A DNA stretch of 64,000 nt from Cytophagales bacterium (GTDB lineage Bacteria > Bacteroidota > Bacteroidia > Cytophagales > Spirosomataceae), in assembly GCA_013298025.1 (NCBI GenBank), contig JAAFJE010000016.1, forward strand, positions 82,729 to 146,728. Reading direction: 5' to 3'. The notes beneath the pieces were generated by a model. That model did no database searches, was not told the DNA's origin, and saw only the letters and a program-made list of their open reading frames with translations. How positions within the stretch are numbered: the first letter of the stretch is position 1; each line of letters begins with the position of its first letter. Positions 16,094 through 26,587 of this stretch are shown here, piece after piece. The position numbers and the translations under genes are program-made.

Positions 16094-19000
16094 ATGCCAA
16101 GTCAATTTTTCACTAACGATTCAAATAATAGCTTACTTCAAAAATTTCAGGGAGTTTTTGAAAATATGGCAAATCTTCATGCTTTTCATGCTGTTGTTGG
16201 ATATTTTCGTGCCTCTGGATATTTTGCAATTAGAGAAAATCTGCTCAAACTTGTAGATGTTAAAATTTTAGTGGGTATAGATGTTGATTCAATTATTGCT
16301 CAAGCACAAAAAGTGGGATTAGACTTGTTCAAAGAAGATGAATTAACACAAAAAGAATTTTCAAAATGGTTGTATAATGATATTAAAGAAGCGAAGTATA
16401 GTAAAGATGTCGAAACAAGTATCATTCAATTTATTGAAGATATTTCTTCTAAGAAAATTGAAATTAGGGCATCAAAAGATAGAAAGCTTCATGCTAAAAT
16501 ATATGTGTTTCTTCCAGATGGGTTCAATGAACACAAAGATGGTAGAGTCATTATGGGGTCTTCCAATTTGACAAGTGCTGGTTTAGGAATAAAACATCTC
16601 TCAAACAACTATGAATTCAATGTTGAGTTACGTGGATACGAAGATGTATTGTTCGCTGAAAATGAATTTCAAAGATTGTGGCGAGTATCAACCCCTATTC
16701 TACCCGAAAGCCTTCAAAATATTGTCAAAAAAACTTACTTAGAAAGAGAGTTTTCTCCTTTTGAGATTTACATAAAATTCTTGATTGAATACTTTGGTAA
16801 AAATGTTGAATATGACCCTGAATCAGTAGGTGATTTACCAACGAGTTTCAAAAAACTTTCTTACCAAGTAGATGCTGTTAATCAAGGTTTTAAAATGTTG
16901 GAAGACCATAATGGCTTCTTTTTAGCTGATGTAGTAGGTACTGGGAAGACGGTAATGGCAGCAATGCTTGCCAAAAGATTTATTATTGCCAATGGTACTC
17001 AAAAAACAAGAATACTAATCGTATATCCTCCTGCTCTTGAAAAAAACTGGAGAAATACTTTCAAACTTTTTAACATTGATAGATATACTCATTTTATCAG
17101 TAATGGAAGTTTAAATAAAATTATTGATGAAGACATTAAGTATGCTTCTAAAGAAGAATATGATTTGATATTAGTTGATGAGGCTCACAAATTTAGAAAT
17201 CACCGTTCTATTGCTTTCCAGAACCTCCAAATTATATGTAAATCAGGAAGAATTCAAAATGGGATGATAGAAGGTAATCAAAAAAAGGTAGTTTTGATTT
17301 CAGCGACTCCATTGAATAACCATCCAAGAGATATATACTATCTTATCCAACTTTTTCAAAATACTCGAAGTACAACGCTACCAAATGTACCTAATTTACA
17401 ACGCTTTTTTAATCCATATTTTGAAGATTATGAAAGATTAAAGCGTTTAAGAGAGCCTGAAAATGAAGACGAAAAAAAGGCGTTTTATGAACACATAAGG
17501 GTAGAAATAAAGCGTATTTATGCCGCTATAAGAGAGAATGTTATATACCCTATTACTATTCGTAGAACACGTACAGATTTAAGAATTGAGCAGTATCAAA
17601 AAGACCTTGATTCACAAGGTATAAAGTTTCCTGAGATTGCTGACCCAGTGGCTATTGAATACAAATTAGGTTTAAAATTAGAAAAATTATTTTATACTAC
17701 TATTGGGATTCTAACCAATGAAAATCTACTTTACTATGCTCGCTATCAAGCCATTAGTAATTTAAAATCTGAAATAAAAGATAAATACTACGAACAGGCT
17801 GACAGAGTATCTCTTGCACTTGCAGTTATTATGAAAACAATGATGGTGAAACGCCTTGAAAGTAGTTTTACAGCTTTCAAAATTTCACTTAATAATTTTC
17901 AAAAAGCCACAAATAACATGATAAAGATGTTCGAGAATAATCGAATATTTATTGCACCTGATTTAGATATAAATAAATTACTGGATGAAGGTTGGAGTGA
18001 TGAGGAAATTGAAACTCGTATTCTTGAAATATCAGAAGAAAAACCTAATAATCGTGTTTTTGAAGCCAAAGACTTTGAGGATGATTATTTAGGACAACTT
18101 CAAAATGATGCAAAAATTTTAGATAAACTTTGTAATCATTGGCTTGAAATCAAAAACGACCCTAAATGGGATGCTTTTGTTGCATTACTACAAACTGAAC
18201 TGTTCTCTGCAACAAAAAATGCCTCTGGAAAATTAGTGATTTTCTCAGAATCAAAAGACACTACAAACTACCTTTTCAATCAATTGAGGCAAAATGGCTT
18301 TGATAAGGTTTTATCCATTTCTGCTGACAATAGAAAACAGATGTTTGAAACTATTCTTGAGAACTTTGATGCTAATTATGATAAGGAAAAGAAGAATGAC
18401 TATAATATTATTTTAACAACAGAAGTATTAGCAGAAGGGGTGAACCTTCATCGTTCAAATATTATCGTTAATTATGATACACCATGGAATGCCACTCGAC
18501 TTATGCAACGCATAGGTAGGGTCAATCGTATTGGCTCAACGGCAAAATGTGTGTATAACTATAATTTTTATCCCTCTGCTCAGGGAAATGAAGAAATACA
18601 ATTACGAAAAACTTCCTACATGAAATTGCAGGGTTTCCACTCTGCTTTTGGTGAGGATTCTCGTATCTATACCATTGAAGAGGTAGTTGAACAGTTTAAA
18701 ATGTTTAAGGATGGTATGCCCGAAGATGAGGATGTAAGGTTAAGATACTTAGACTTCCTGCGTAATTTTATGAAAAATAATCCTGATGAGTTCAGACGAA
18801 TTAAAAAACTACCTCCCAAAGCCAGAACTACTCGAAAATCAACCGAAAAAAGCGGTACATCTATCGCATTTATGCAAAATAATATCAAGAAAGAAGTATA
18901 TTTTGTAAATACAGATAATAAAGCTATACCTCTCAGATTTGATGAGGCTGCTCGTATTTTTGAGGCAAATATACATGAAAAGGCTTTGGATATGCCCGAT

Positions 19001-19402
19001 TTCCACTTTGAGCAAATCAATAAATGCTCAACTCAATTTGAAATAGATGCTCGTAGTAGTGTGATTAGTACTCTTGATGATGAAGCCAATATAAGAACAA
19101 ACACTGCAAAAAAGTTTTTACGTTCTATTCGTACTAATGCTTTAACAGAAGCTTGTGAGGAAGCCTATCGAAAACTCATTCCTTTGTTGGAACAAGGAAC
19201 TTATACCAATTTAGTAAACGATTTGGATAAAATAAGAAAGAAAAACCTCAAACAACAAGAAGTAGAAAAAGCAATCATCAAAATTTCTGAACGCTATGTA
19301 AGTAAACTACATATCGAACAAGCAGACCCAGACGAAGCTGAAAAAGAACTCCACATAGAATACAAAGAACCCGAAATTATTATTTCAGAATCGTTTATTT
19401 GA
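16094..19402 (+). CDS. PLD-like nuclease fused to SF2/SNF2-type helicase
   Basis: The 1102-residue protein has an HKD/PLD nuclease domain at about residues 10-200: HAKIYVF (about 132) and GSSNLTSAGLG (about 155) form the HxK...N active site. A superfamily 2 helicase follows: LADVVGTGKTVMAA (Walker A, about 280), LILVDEAHKFRN (DEAH, about 360), LISATPLNN (motif III, about 403) and a C-terminal lobe with TTEVLAEGVNLH and MQRIGRVNRIGS (motifs V and VI, about 775-810). The last 250 residues are charged and helical. It is followed after 19 bp by a methyltransferase with specificity domain. Together they have all parts of a Type ISP-like restriction enzyme (nuclease, translocase, methylase, target recognition), split over two genes and with PLD in place of the usual Mrr-like nuclease. 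No DISARM or BREX partner was recognised. Confidence 0.88.
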   Translation: MPSQFFTNDSNNSLLQKFQGVFENMANLHAFHAVVGYFRASGYFAIRENLLKLVDVKILVGIDVDSIIAQAQKVGLDLFKEDELTQKEFSKWLYNDIKEAKYSKDVETSIIQFIEDISSKKIEIRASKDRKLHAKIYVFLPDGFNEHKDGRVIMGSSNLTSAGLGIKHLSNNYEFNVELRGYEDVLFAENEFQRLWRVSTPILPESLQNIVKKTYLEREFSPFEIYIKFLIEYFGKNVEYDPESVGDLPTSFKKLSYQVDAVNQGFKMLEDHNGFFLADVVGTGKTVMAAMLAKRFIIANGTQKTRILIVYPPALEKNWRNTFKLFNIDRYTHFISNGSLNKIIDEDIKYASKEEYDLILVDEAHKFRNHRSIAFQNLQIICKSGRIQNGMIEGNQKKVVLISATPLNNHPRDIYYLIQLFQNTRSTTLPNVPNLQRFFNPYFEDYERLKRLREPENEDEKKAFYEHIRVEIKRIYAAIRENVIYPITIRRTRTDLRIEQYQKDLDSQGIKFPEIADPVAIEYKLGLKLEKLFYTTIGILTNENLLYYARYQAISNLKSEIKDKYYEQADRVSLALAVIMKTMMVKRLESSFTAFKISLNNFQKATNNMIKMFENNRIFIAPDLDINKLLDEGWSDEEIETRILEISEEKPNNRVFEAKDFEDDYLGQLQNDAKILDKLCNHWLEIKNDPKWDAFVALLQTELFSATKNASGKLVIFSESKDTTNYLFNQLRQNGFDKVLSISADNRKQMFETILENFDANYDKEKKNDYNIILTTEVLAEGVNLHRSNIIVNYDTPWNATRLMQRIGRVNRIGSTAKCVYNYNFYPSAQGNEEIQLRKTSYMKLQGFHSAFGEDSRIYTIEEVVEQFKMFKDGMPEDEDVRLRYLDFLRNFMKNNPDEFRRIKKLPPKARTTRKSTEKSGTSIAFMQNNIKKEVYFVNTDNKAIPLRFDEAARIFEANIHEKALDMPDFHFEQINKCSTQFEIDARSSVISTLDDEANIRTNTAKKFLRSIRTNALTEACEEAYRKLIPLLEQGTYTNLVNDLDKIRKKNLKQQEVEKAIIKISERYVSKLHIEQADPDEAEKELHIEYKEPEIIISESFI

Positions 19403-19421
19403 ACAAACACCTAATATTGCT

Positions 19422-22400
19422 ATGAACAAAACGGATATTCAAACCATTTTACAAAAACCATATCAATTAAGTCACTGGACTGAATTTTTAAAGGATATTT
19501 TCGGTGGAAGCTACCGAAATAATCCTCCTGCTATTGAGTTGCCTAACAATGATGTAGCTCATACTGCTTATGAAATTGGGCAGTTTACCACCACCGACAA
19601 TATGCTGGTGGGTGTATATGAAGTGAAAATTAAAGACGGTGTAAGTATCGAAAACAAAAGAGTAAGTTTAAGGAATCTACTCAGGTCTGTTTACAGGGTT
19701 GTAGATGCGGCTTTAATTGTATTCGATACTGGCGAAACTTGGCGATTTAGCTACGTTTCTGAAATATTCGTTCGTGATGAAGCAGGAAATAGAAAACAGT
19801 TTAAAACCGACCCGAAACGATACACTTATGTATTGGGAAATGGTAGTGGTGTACGTACTGCTACCGAACGTTTTTTTGAACTATCAAAAAAAGGACAACA
19901 GGTTAAGCTAAAAGACTTGAATGATGCTTTCTCTGTCGAGCTTCTTACTAAAAACTTTTATCGTGACTTGTCGGATTGGTACTTCTGGGCTTTAACAAAC
20001 GTAACATTTCCTGATGATGCCGAACCTAACGATGAAGTACGCAATGCTACTTCGGTGATAAGATTGATTACTCGCTTGATATTCGTGTGGTTTTTGAAAC
20101 AAAAAAAACTTGTTCGAGATGAGCTTTTTGATGAGGCTACGATAAAGGAAATCTTGAAAAACTTTAATACTAACAACGACCAACAAAGCAGTACCTATTA
20201 CAAAGCTATTTTACAAAACCTATTTTTTGCTACACTCAATACTGAAATGACAGATGATAAACGCAAATTTATCAATCGACAAACTGGTGTTCAGGGATTT
20301 TATCGCTATGAAAGATATTTCCAAAATAAAGAACGTTTCCTTGAATTAACCAAAGAAACGCCTTTCTTAAATGGTGGACTCTTTGAAAACTTAGACCGTA
20401 ACATTGGCGAGCCTAACGAAATCAGAATCGACTGTTTTTCTAATCGTTTATCGAATGAAAACCGACTAATTGTACCAGACTATCTATTTTTTGGAGAAGA
20501 TACTACCGATTTAAGTAGCGTATATGATGACAAAAAAAGAAAAGCGGTACAGGTAAAAGGCATTATCCATATTTTGAAGAGCTATAATTTTACAGTTGAA
20601 GAAAATACGCCAACCGACATCGAAGTAGCTCTTGACCCCGAACTACTTGGAAAAGTTTTTGAAAACCTATTGGCTTCCTACAACCCTGAAACAAAAACAA
20701 CTGCCAGAAAACAAACTGGTAGTTTTTATACTCCTCGTGAGATTGTAGAATATATGGTGGACGAAAGCCTAAAAGCCTACTTAAAAGAAGCCTTACAAAA
20801 CAGAACCGAAAATAACATTGAGGAGTGCTTAGACAACCTTTTTAGCTATTCCAACGAATATAACCCATTCAATGAACAAGAAACGCTTGTACTGATTGGT
20901 GCTATTGACCGTTGTAAAATTCTTGACCCTGCTTGTGGTTCGGGAGCTTTTCCGATGGGGATTTTACAACGATTAGTATTCTTATTACGAAAACTTGACC
21001 CCCTAAATGAGTACTGGCGTGAACAACAAATCTCAAGAGCTACCAAAGAGTTTGAGCAAGCCCTAAGACTCGGACAAAGCATTGATTTACAAACCCAAAT
21101 ACAAGAAATTACAGATACTTTTACCCATAATACAGATGACTTTGGTCGTAAATTGTATCTTATCGAAAATTGTATTTATGGCGTAGATATTCAGCCAATT
21201 GCTGTACAAATAGCCAAGTTGCGTTTCTTTATTTCCCTGATGGCAGAGCAAAATTCATTACAACAAGGAACAAACCGTGGCATACGCCCACTACCCAACC
21301 TCGAAACTAAGTTTGTGGCTGCCAATACACTTATTGGGCTTGAAAAACCAAGCCAACTCTTGCTGAAAAATACGACTATTGATGTATTGGAGAAGCAATT
21401 GGAAGAAGTAAGACACAAACATTTCTTTGCCAGAACTCCAGAAACCAAAAAGAAATACAGACTAAAAGACCAAGAACTTAGAAAAGGAATCGCCCAATTG
21501 CTCAGTAACGACGGTTGGAAGCCCAGCAGTGCCAACCAAGTGGCAGCTTGGAATCCTTACGACCAAAGTACTTTTGCCTCTTTCTTCGATGCTGAATGGA
21601 TGTTTGGGATAATCGATGGATTTGATATTGTGATTGGTAATCCTCCGTATGTCAGTGCAAATAATATGAGCTACGAAGATAGAAATGCTTTGAATAAATC
21701 AGAGGAATATCAATACTTAAAAGGTAAATGGGATTTATATGTTCCTTTTGTGGAAAAATCAATTAAAATTCTATCACGAAATGGTTTTTTTGTCTTTATA
21801 ATTCCTTACGGAATATTAAATCAACCATTTGCCGAGGAACTTAGAAAAGCTATTTTGAAAGATTTCAAACTTCTATCAATAGTTGATTTGAAGAATAATA
21901 AAATTTTTGAAAATGCAACGGTACCATCTTGCATACCCATTATTCAGAGAAAGAAGAGTTTCAACCATGAGGTGAGTATACTAGGTTATTCTAAATCTGA
22001 ATTTGCCAAAAATTATGGTATCAATATTCAGAAATATCATAACACTGAGCAGAATATGTTTAGGACTGAAAACTTGAATAAGTTGTCTAGTATTTTAGAT
22101 AGAATCAAAGCGAAAGGAAACACATTAGAGTCTAATTTTTATGTATCAACAGGAGCAGAAATTCATGGTAAAGAGTCAAAAGATGATATTGGGAAAACTA
22201 TACCGGGAAAAAGTAAATTTGATGTACTTCATAAAATCTACAGTCAAGGTTTAAAACCTTATATAGAAGGTTCAGCTATTCCCAAATCTAAATCAGGAAG
22301 ATATTCTTTCCCTAAAATAGATACTTGGTTAGATTACTCTAACCCTCAATTAATGCGTTCGGCCAAATTTAGTGAACTATTTGAAAGCGAGAAAATTATT

Positions 22401-22994
22401 TTAAGAGCTAGTAGTGGTAATCTAAGAATTCTTGCAATCTATGATGATAGAAATATATACACTTCTCATAAATCAATCATCATTATTGAAAATTCAAATT
22501 TGCCTCAAGGTCATCTGTTGAAAAAAGATATTTCATTATTAAATTTAAAATACTTACTCGCAATACTGAATTGTCAGCTTATTGATTTCTACTATGGGAC
22601 TGTATTTGGAGGGTTTATAGATGTTTATCCGAATAATTTAAAATCTCTACCCATTCCACAACTAAGCATTGCTCAACAGCAACCCTTTATTCGCCTTGTC
22701 GAATACATTTTACACTTAAAAAAAGAAGGTAAAGGAGAAAGTAATATAATGGCAAAGTATTTTGAGGAAATTGTGGATGGCTTGGTGTATGAGCTTTACT
22801 TTGAAGAAGAGCTTCATCAAGCAGGTGTTTATTTTCATAAGCATTTACAGGCACTGCCAAGTATTAGTGAAGATACTATGAGCATAGCAACAATTTTCAG
22901 CGAACTGTACTCACCCAATCATCCCGTGCGTGAAAGTTTATTTAAGCTTGATACCGTAGAAGAAGTAGCCATTATTATAGGTAAAAACCATTAG
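19422..22994 (+). CDS. Eco57I-type N6-adenine methyltransferase with specificity domain
   Basis: The 1190-residue protein has an N-terminal helical region (about 1-430). The amino-methylase domain follows: GSFYTPREIVEYMVDESL (about 434), SAM-binding motif I DPACGSGAFPMGIL (about 503) and catalytic FDIVIGNPPYV (motif IV, about 738). The remainder (about 760-1120) resembles a TaqI/Eco57I C-terminal target-recognition domain, with YIEGSAIPKSKSGRYSF and LLAILNCQLIDFYYG near its end. It would modify adenine in a specific site and protect host DNA. No nuclease motif is seen in this polypeptide; the PLD-helicase encoded upstream would supply it. The last ~100 residues (KKEGKGESNIMAKYFEEIVD) resemble the C-terminal region of PglX-like methylases. 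Confidence 0.88.
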   Translation: MNKTDIQTILQKPYQLSHWTEFLKDIFGGSYRNNPPAIELPNNDVAHTAYEIGQFTTTDNMLVGVYEVKIKDGVSIENKRVSLRNLLRSVYRVVDAALIVFDTGETWRFSYVSEIFVRDEAGNRKQFKTDPKRYTYVLGNGSGVRTATERFFELSKKGQQVKLKDLNDAFSVELLTKNFYRDLSDWYFWALTNVTFPDDAEPNDEVRNATSVIRLITRLIFVWFLKQKKLVRDELFDEATIKEILKNFNTNNDQQSSTYYKAILQNLFFATLNTEMTDDKRKFINRQTGVQGFYRYERYFQNKERFLELTKETPFLNGGLFENLDRNIGEPNEIRIDCFSNRLSNENRLIVPDYLFFGEDTTDLSSVYDDKKRKAVQVKGIIHILKSYNFTVEENTPTDIEVALDPELLGKVFENLLASYNPETKTTARKQTGSFYTPREIVEYMVDESLKAYLKEALQNRTENNIEECLDNLFSYSNEYNPFNEQETLVLIGAIDRCKILDPACGSGAFPMGILQRLVFLLRKLDPLNEYWREQQISRATKEFEQALRLGQSIDLQTQIQEITDTFTHNTDDFGRKLYLIENCIYGVDIQPIAVQIAKLRFFISLMAEQNSLQQGTNRGIRPLPNLETKFVAANTLIGLEKPSQLLLKNTTIDVLEKQLEEVRHKHFFARTPETKKKYRLKDQELRKGIAQLLSNDGWKPSSANQVAAWNPYDQSTFASFFDAEWMFGIIDGFDIVIGNPPYVSANNMSYEDRNALNKSEEYQYLKGKWDLYVPFVEKSIKILSRNGFFVFIIPYGILNQPFAEELRKAILKDFKLLSIVDLKNNKIFENATVPSCIPIIQRKKSFNHEVSILGYSKSEFAKNYGINIQKYHNTEQNMFRTENLNKLSSILDRIKAKGNTLESNFYVSTGAEIHGKESKDDIGKTIPGKSKFDVLHKIYSQGLKPYIEGSAIPKSKSGRYSFPKIDTWLDYSNPQLMRSAKFSELFESEKIILRASSGNLRILAIYDDRNIYTSHKSIIIIENSNLPQGHLLKKDISLLNLKYLLAILNCQLIDFYYGTVFGGFIDVYPNNLKSLPIPQLSIAQQQPFIRLVEYILHLKKEGKGESNIMAKYFEEIVDGLVYELYFEEELHQAGVYFHKHLQALPSISEDTMSIATIFSELYSPNHPVRESLFKLDTVEEVAIIIGKNH

Positions 22995-23092
22995 ATTTTA
23001 CCGTTTACTAAGTTTTCTTTCCATTAAAAGCTAAAACATTTGGTATAAAAGGCTGTAAATAAGATATTTAAGTGAAATTTAACACAAAACTT

Positions 23093-24754
23093 ATGAAACA
23101 GCTAACTCTATTACTCGTGCTTTTGGTTTCCATGTTCTCGGCTTATGGGCAGAAAAAAACTACGGATAAATCAAGGTTTTCGTTGAAAGCGGATACCTCT
23201 AATTTTGGAAAAAAAATGCCAATAAATAATTCCAATTTGGTAAGTTACTCATCCTTCAAAAGGATTTTTAAACGAGATTTTGCATCTGTAGTAGGTACAA
23301 ATAATTTACCTACCAACCAATTAATTGTAGGTCTGAATAAACCAGAAATATTATTTGGCAAATTATTTCAGATATACAAAGACCCAAGTAAATCTATGCC
23401 TATATTAGGGCTATATCCCTTTTTAGGAGGAAAGCTCAACAACGATGATGAGTTTCGATTAGGAATTAATAATACAAACAGTATTCATCTAAAATATGGG
23501 GGAAAAGTAGTTTTTTTCCCTTTGGGTTTAGCAAAAAAAACACGCTATTTTTTCAACTTGAGCGATTCCAAAACGAAATTATTTATTGATAAAAATCAAT
23601 TAATAAAACAAAAGCTAATAAGCGATTATGATAAAACAACATTTGAAGCAAAAAAGAAAAAGCTCTCTGACGAAGAAAAACAAATAGAAGAGGAAATAAC
23701 CCAAAAAACAGAAAACGCTAAAACTATCAAGTATCTGTTAGGCTTAAAGTCCACTTTAAATATAAAGGTAGATGATACCAATAAGTTAACAATCAGCCAA
23801 GAAGGAGGAGTTAATAGTATTGTTTTTGAGAAAGATGAAATTGAATCGGCTATCCAAAATATTCGTAAAAATAATGGTTTTATACGCACAGTTGGAGTTA
23901 AAAATAAAAACGTTTTCATTCTCACCAACGAAAAAGACACAATTAATATATCACCAGTAGATATACTTAAAAGTTTAGATATATCAGATGATGACATTTC
24001 TAATTTGAAGGACAAAAAAAATAAAATAATAGCCAAAAAGATTGAAGTTGAAGAATTAGATGCTTCTTCCGAAAAGGACTTAAAAAAAATGTTGGAAGAC
24101 AAAATATTCGAGGCTGAAAAAGATGCTCCTTGGACTAAACGTCACTTTTTATGGTTTACACTTGATTATGATAATATTCCTCAAAGTGTGAATTTATTTC
24201 GTAATAACTCAATTGAAAAAGACCAAATTTATAGAAATGGCTCTTTAGGTATCTCTATTAACTACTCATATTTTAAGAAAAAATTGGGTTTTAATGGCTT
24301 TGCCAAATTTGAAAAATACAACAATAACAGTTTTTTGACAGATTATGATGCCATAACAATACTAAAAGATAGTATATTAACTGGTACACAATACAAAATT
24401 GCAGAATCAACAGAAGTCTATGATGTTCGTAAATTGACCACCTCGCAATTAGTAGAAAAGTCTAATAGAAATCTATTAACATTAGGCATGACTATACTTA
24501 AAAGTTTTGGAGATATTGATAAAAAATATGGCGTAACTACTGAATATAAATCAGACTTAGACAAGAAAATCGCTAATTTAAAAATTGGTTTGATATTTCC
24601 AGTTATACTGGATAATTCAAAAGCCGAACAGTCAAATTTAATCTTTGAATTAGTCCTTCCTGATGTACACTCAAAAAGTATTGGTAATGATGAGAGTGCG
24701 TTTAAGCGGTCATACATTAACTTAAAATTAGGTATCCCTATAAACTTTTTATAA
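23093..24754 (+). CDS. Exported protein of unknown function, probable outer-membrane beta-barrel
   Basis: Starting at the ATG at 23093 (a GTG at 23072 gives a less typical signal), the 553-residue protein begins MKQLTLLLVLLVSMFSAYGQ, a clear signal peptide. A charged coiled-coil segment lies at about 185-220 (KKKKLSDEEKQIEEEITQK) and a second one at about 310-345. The C-terminal third alternates hydrophobic strands, and the protein ends YINLKLGIPINFL, like the last strand of an outer-membrane barrel. I do not recognise the family. It lies 98 bp after the methylase and 6 bp before the ATPase gene, so it appears to be part of the operon. An exported component is odd in a restriction-like locus. 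Confidence 0.7.
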   Translation: MKQLTLLLVLLVSMFSAYGQKKTTDKSRFSLKADTSNFGKKMPINNSNLVSYSSFKRIFKRDFASVVGTNNLPTNQLIVGLNKPEILFGKLFQIYKDPSKSMPILGLYPFLGGKLNNDDEFRLGINNTNSIHLKYGGKVVFFPLGLAKKTRYFFNLSDSKTKLFIDKNQLIKQKLISDYDKTTFEAKKKKLSDEEKQIEEEITQKTENAKTIKYLLGLKSTLNIKVDDTNKLTISQEGGVNSIVFEKDEIESAIQNIRKNNGFIRTVGVKNKNVFILTNEKDTINISPVDILKSLDISDDDISNLKDKKNKIIAKKIEVEELDASSEKDLKKMLEDKIFEAEKDAPWTKRHFLWFTLDYDNIPQSVNLFRNNSIEKDQIYRNGSLGISINYSYFKKKLGFNGFAKFEKYNNNSFLTDYDAITILKDSILTGTQYKIAESTEVYDVRKLTTSQLVEKSNRNLLTLGMTILKSFGDIDKKYGVTTEYKSDLDKKIANLKIGLIFPVILDNSKAEQSNLIFELVLPDVHSKSIGNDESAFKRSYINLKLGIPINFL

Positions 24755-24760
24755 AATAAC

Positions 24761-26587
24761 ATGAAAATCAAAACCATAAAAATACACAATTACAGAGCGT
24801 TCTATCCTCAAAAAGACAGTAATCAAAATTCAAAACCTTATGAAATTGAGGTAAATGGTAAAAATGTATTGATTTATGGTGAAAACGGCTCGGGAAAAAC
24901 ATCACTTTTCCGGGCCGTTCGTGATTTCATCAAGTCAAGTCAGTCATCACTGCCTTTTGAATCTAATGCTTTCGTTCCATCACCAAACGGTGTTATGGAA
25001 GAAGGAGAAATATCTTTGGATTTTATAGGAAATACTCAAGTTTTTAAATTCACAAACGATGCTGGGAGAAATAATGCAAATACTGACCCTAATATTAAAT
25101 CAGCTGATAAGGCAAGCGGTTGGTTAACTTATGCTGAAATTTTAAAAACCTATTTAGTAGATAAACAGAAGCCCGATTTATTTGATTTATTGGTGAAGCA
25201 AATACTAACGAATCATTTCCTTCCACCATCTACAAGCAAAACTATTGGCGAAGAATGGACTTTACTTGAGAACAATATAAATGGGCGACGAAACAATCCA
25301 GCAGTGAAGCCATTACTCAAGGCAAATGGAAAACTCAATTGTGATGATTTTAACAGTGGATTCAAAATATTGTTAAAAGGTTTGCAAAACGGAGCTAATA
25401 ACATCGAAGGGATTGAATCAATTTTAAATAATTGGCTTTCAACATACTTCAAAAATGGGCTACAAGTAAGCTTTAATTTCCAAGACGTAATAGAAGAAAC
25501 GAATACTGGCAAGAGTAAAAAAAGATATGAATTAAAACGGTCATTGACGTTGGATATTTCACTTCATGGCACTCCTATTCCCATCGCTGAGTACCAAATT
25601 TTTTTAAATGAAGCTCGTCTGTCAGCTTTGGCTATCTGTATCTTTTTAGCAGCTTATAAAACTTATCCAACGGATACTATTCCTACTAAAATATTGTATT
25701 TAGACGATGTATTCATTGGTTTAGATATGTCTAATCGGCTTCCTCTGTTTGATATATTACAAAAGGAGTTTATTCAAAATGGTTATCAAGTTTTTGTGAG
25801 TACCTATGATAGAAGTTGGTTTGAATTAGCCAAAAAACATCTTTCGGATTGGAGTACAATTGAGATGTTTGTAGGAGAAAACGAACATCCAGTGATAATT
25901 CCAAACAAAGGTAATCTTCAAAGAGCCAAGGAATACTTCAAGGCAAAAGACTATCCTGCCGCAGGCAATTATTTGAGGAAAGAGGTTGAACGATTAGTTT
26001 TAGTCCATCTACCAATAACATACAGATATGATAATAGTGGAGTTTTACTAACTGAATTAGAGCGTTTAATAGACCAACTCATCAAGTATTATAAAGATTG
26101 TCATTGTGAAACTTCAATAGATGCTGATTTACAACAATCTCTTAAAATGTTCAAAGACCTTGTTCTTAATCCTTCATCACACTACGACTTGAAAAGTCCT
26201 TTATATAAAATAGAAGTTGAAAAAGCTTTTGAGGTAGTAGAAAAGTTATCTCAATTACCCACCATTGACCGAAAACTTCTTTTAGGAATGGGAAGTTCTT
26301 TGTATTATGAAAATACAGCCCAAGCATACAAAGCCGAGTATATGCTGGTCGAAAATGTGTATAAAATAACTGCCGCATCAGACGTTATCATTACCGATGC
26401 AAAACATAAATTGATTAGGTTTTGGGAAAGCGCAGTAGAGAAATCTGGACATAATGATAAAATTACCCTCTCAGAACGTGTAAAAAGAATTGAACATCAT
26501 CTCCATTTACCAGCCAATACAGTTAATTGGAAAGATGATTTTAAAACGAGTGAGGGTAGAAGTTTGAACCAACTTAGTGCACAATAA
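24761..26587 (+). CDS. RecF/SMC-like AAA ATPase
   Basis: The 608-residue protein opens MKIKTIKIHNYRAFYPQKD, the beginning of RecF/SMC-like ATPases. Walker A follows in LIYGENGSGKTSLFRAVRDF (about residue 40). The second half of the ATPase fold has LSALAICIFLAAYK (signature, about 287) and Walker B ILYLDDVFIGLDMSNRL (about 312), so the ABC-type head is complete. Only a short insertion, about 240 residues, takes the place of a long coiled coil. The C-terminal ~220 residues (KAKDYPAAGNYLRKEVERL) are helical and not recognised. Related ATPases drive defence systems with a nuclease partner (Septu, Gabija), but no matching partner was seen here. It overlaps the next gene by 11 bp. Confidence 0.85.
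   Translation: MKIKTIKIHNYRAFYPQKDSNQNSKPYEIEVNGKNVLIYGENGSGKTSLFRAVRDFIKSSQSSLPFESNAFVPSPNGVMEEGEISLDFIGNTQVFKFTNDAGRNNANTDPNIKSADKASGWLTYAEILKTYLVDKQKPDLFDLLVKQILTNHFLPPSTSKTIGEEWTLLENNINGRRNNPAVKPLLKANGKLNCDDFNSGFKILLKGLQNGANNIEGIESILNNWLSTYFKNGLQVSFNFQDVIEETNTGKSKKRYELKRSLTLDISLHGTPIPIAEYQIFLNEARLSALAICIFLAAYKTYPTDTIPTKILYLDDVFIGLDMSNRLPLFDILQKEFIQNGYQVFVSTYDRSWFELAKKHLSDWSTIEMFVGENEHPVIIPNKGNLQRAKEYFKAKDYPAAGNYLRKEVERLVLVHLPITYRYDNSGVLLTELERLIDQLIKYYKDCHCETSIDADLQQSLKMFKDLVLNPSSHYDLKSPLYKIEVEKAFEVVEKLSQLPTIDRKLLLGMGSSLYYENTAQAYKAEYMLVENVYKITAASDVIITDAKHKLIRFWESAVEKSGHNDKITLSERVKRIEHHLHLPANTVNWKDDFKTSEGRSLNQLSAQ

Noticed and set aside
16094..22994. DISARM or BREX system
   Set aside because: There is no drmA/drmB pair and no pglZ, brxC or brxL; the PLD and helicase are one protein and the methylase carries its own specificity domain.
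24761..26587. Septu or Gabija ATPase
   Set aside because: No HNH (PtuB) or UvrD-like (GajB) partner and no TOPRIM domain were seen.
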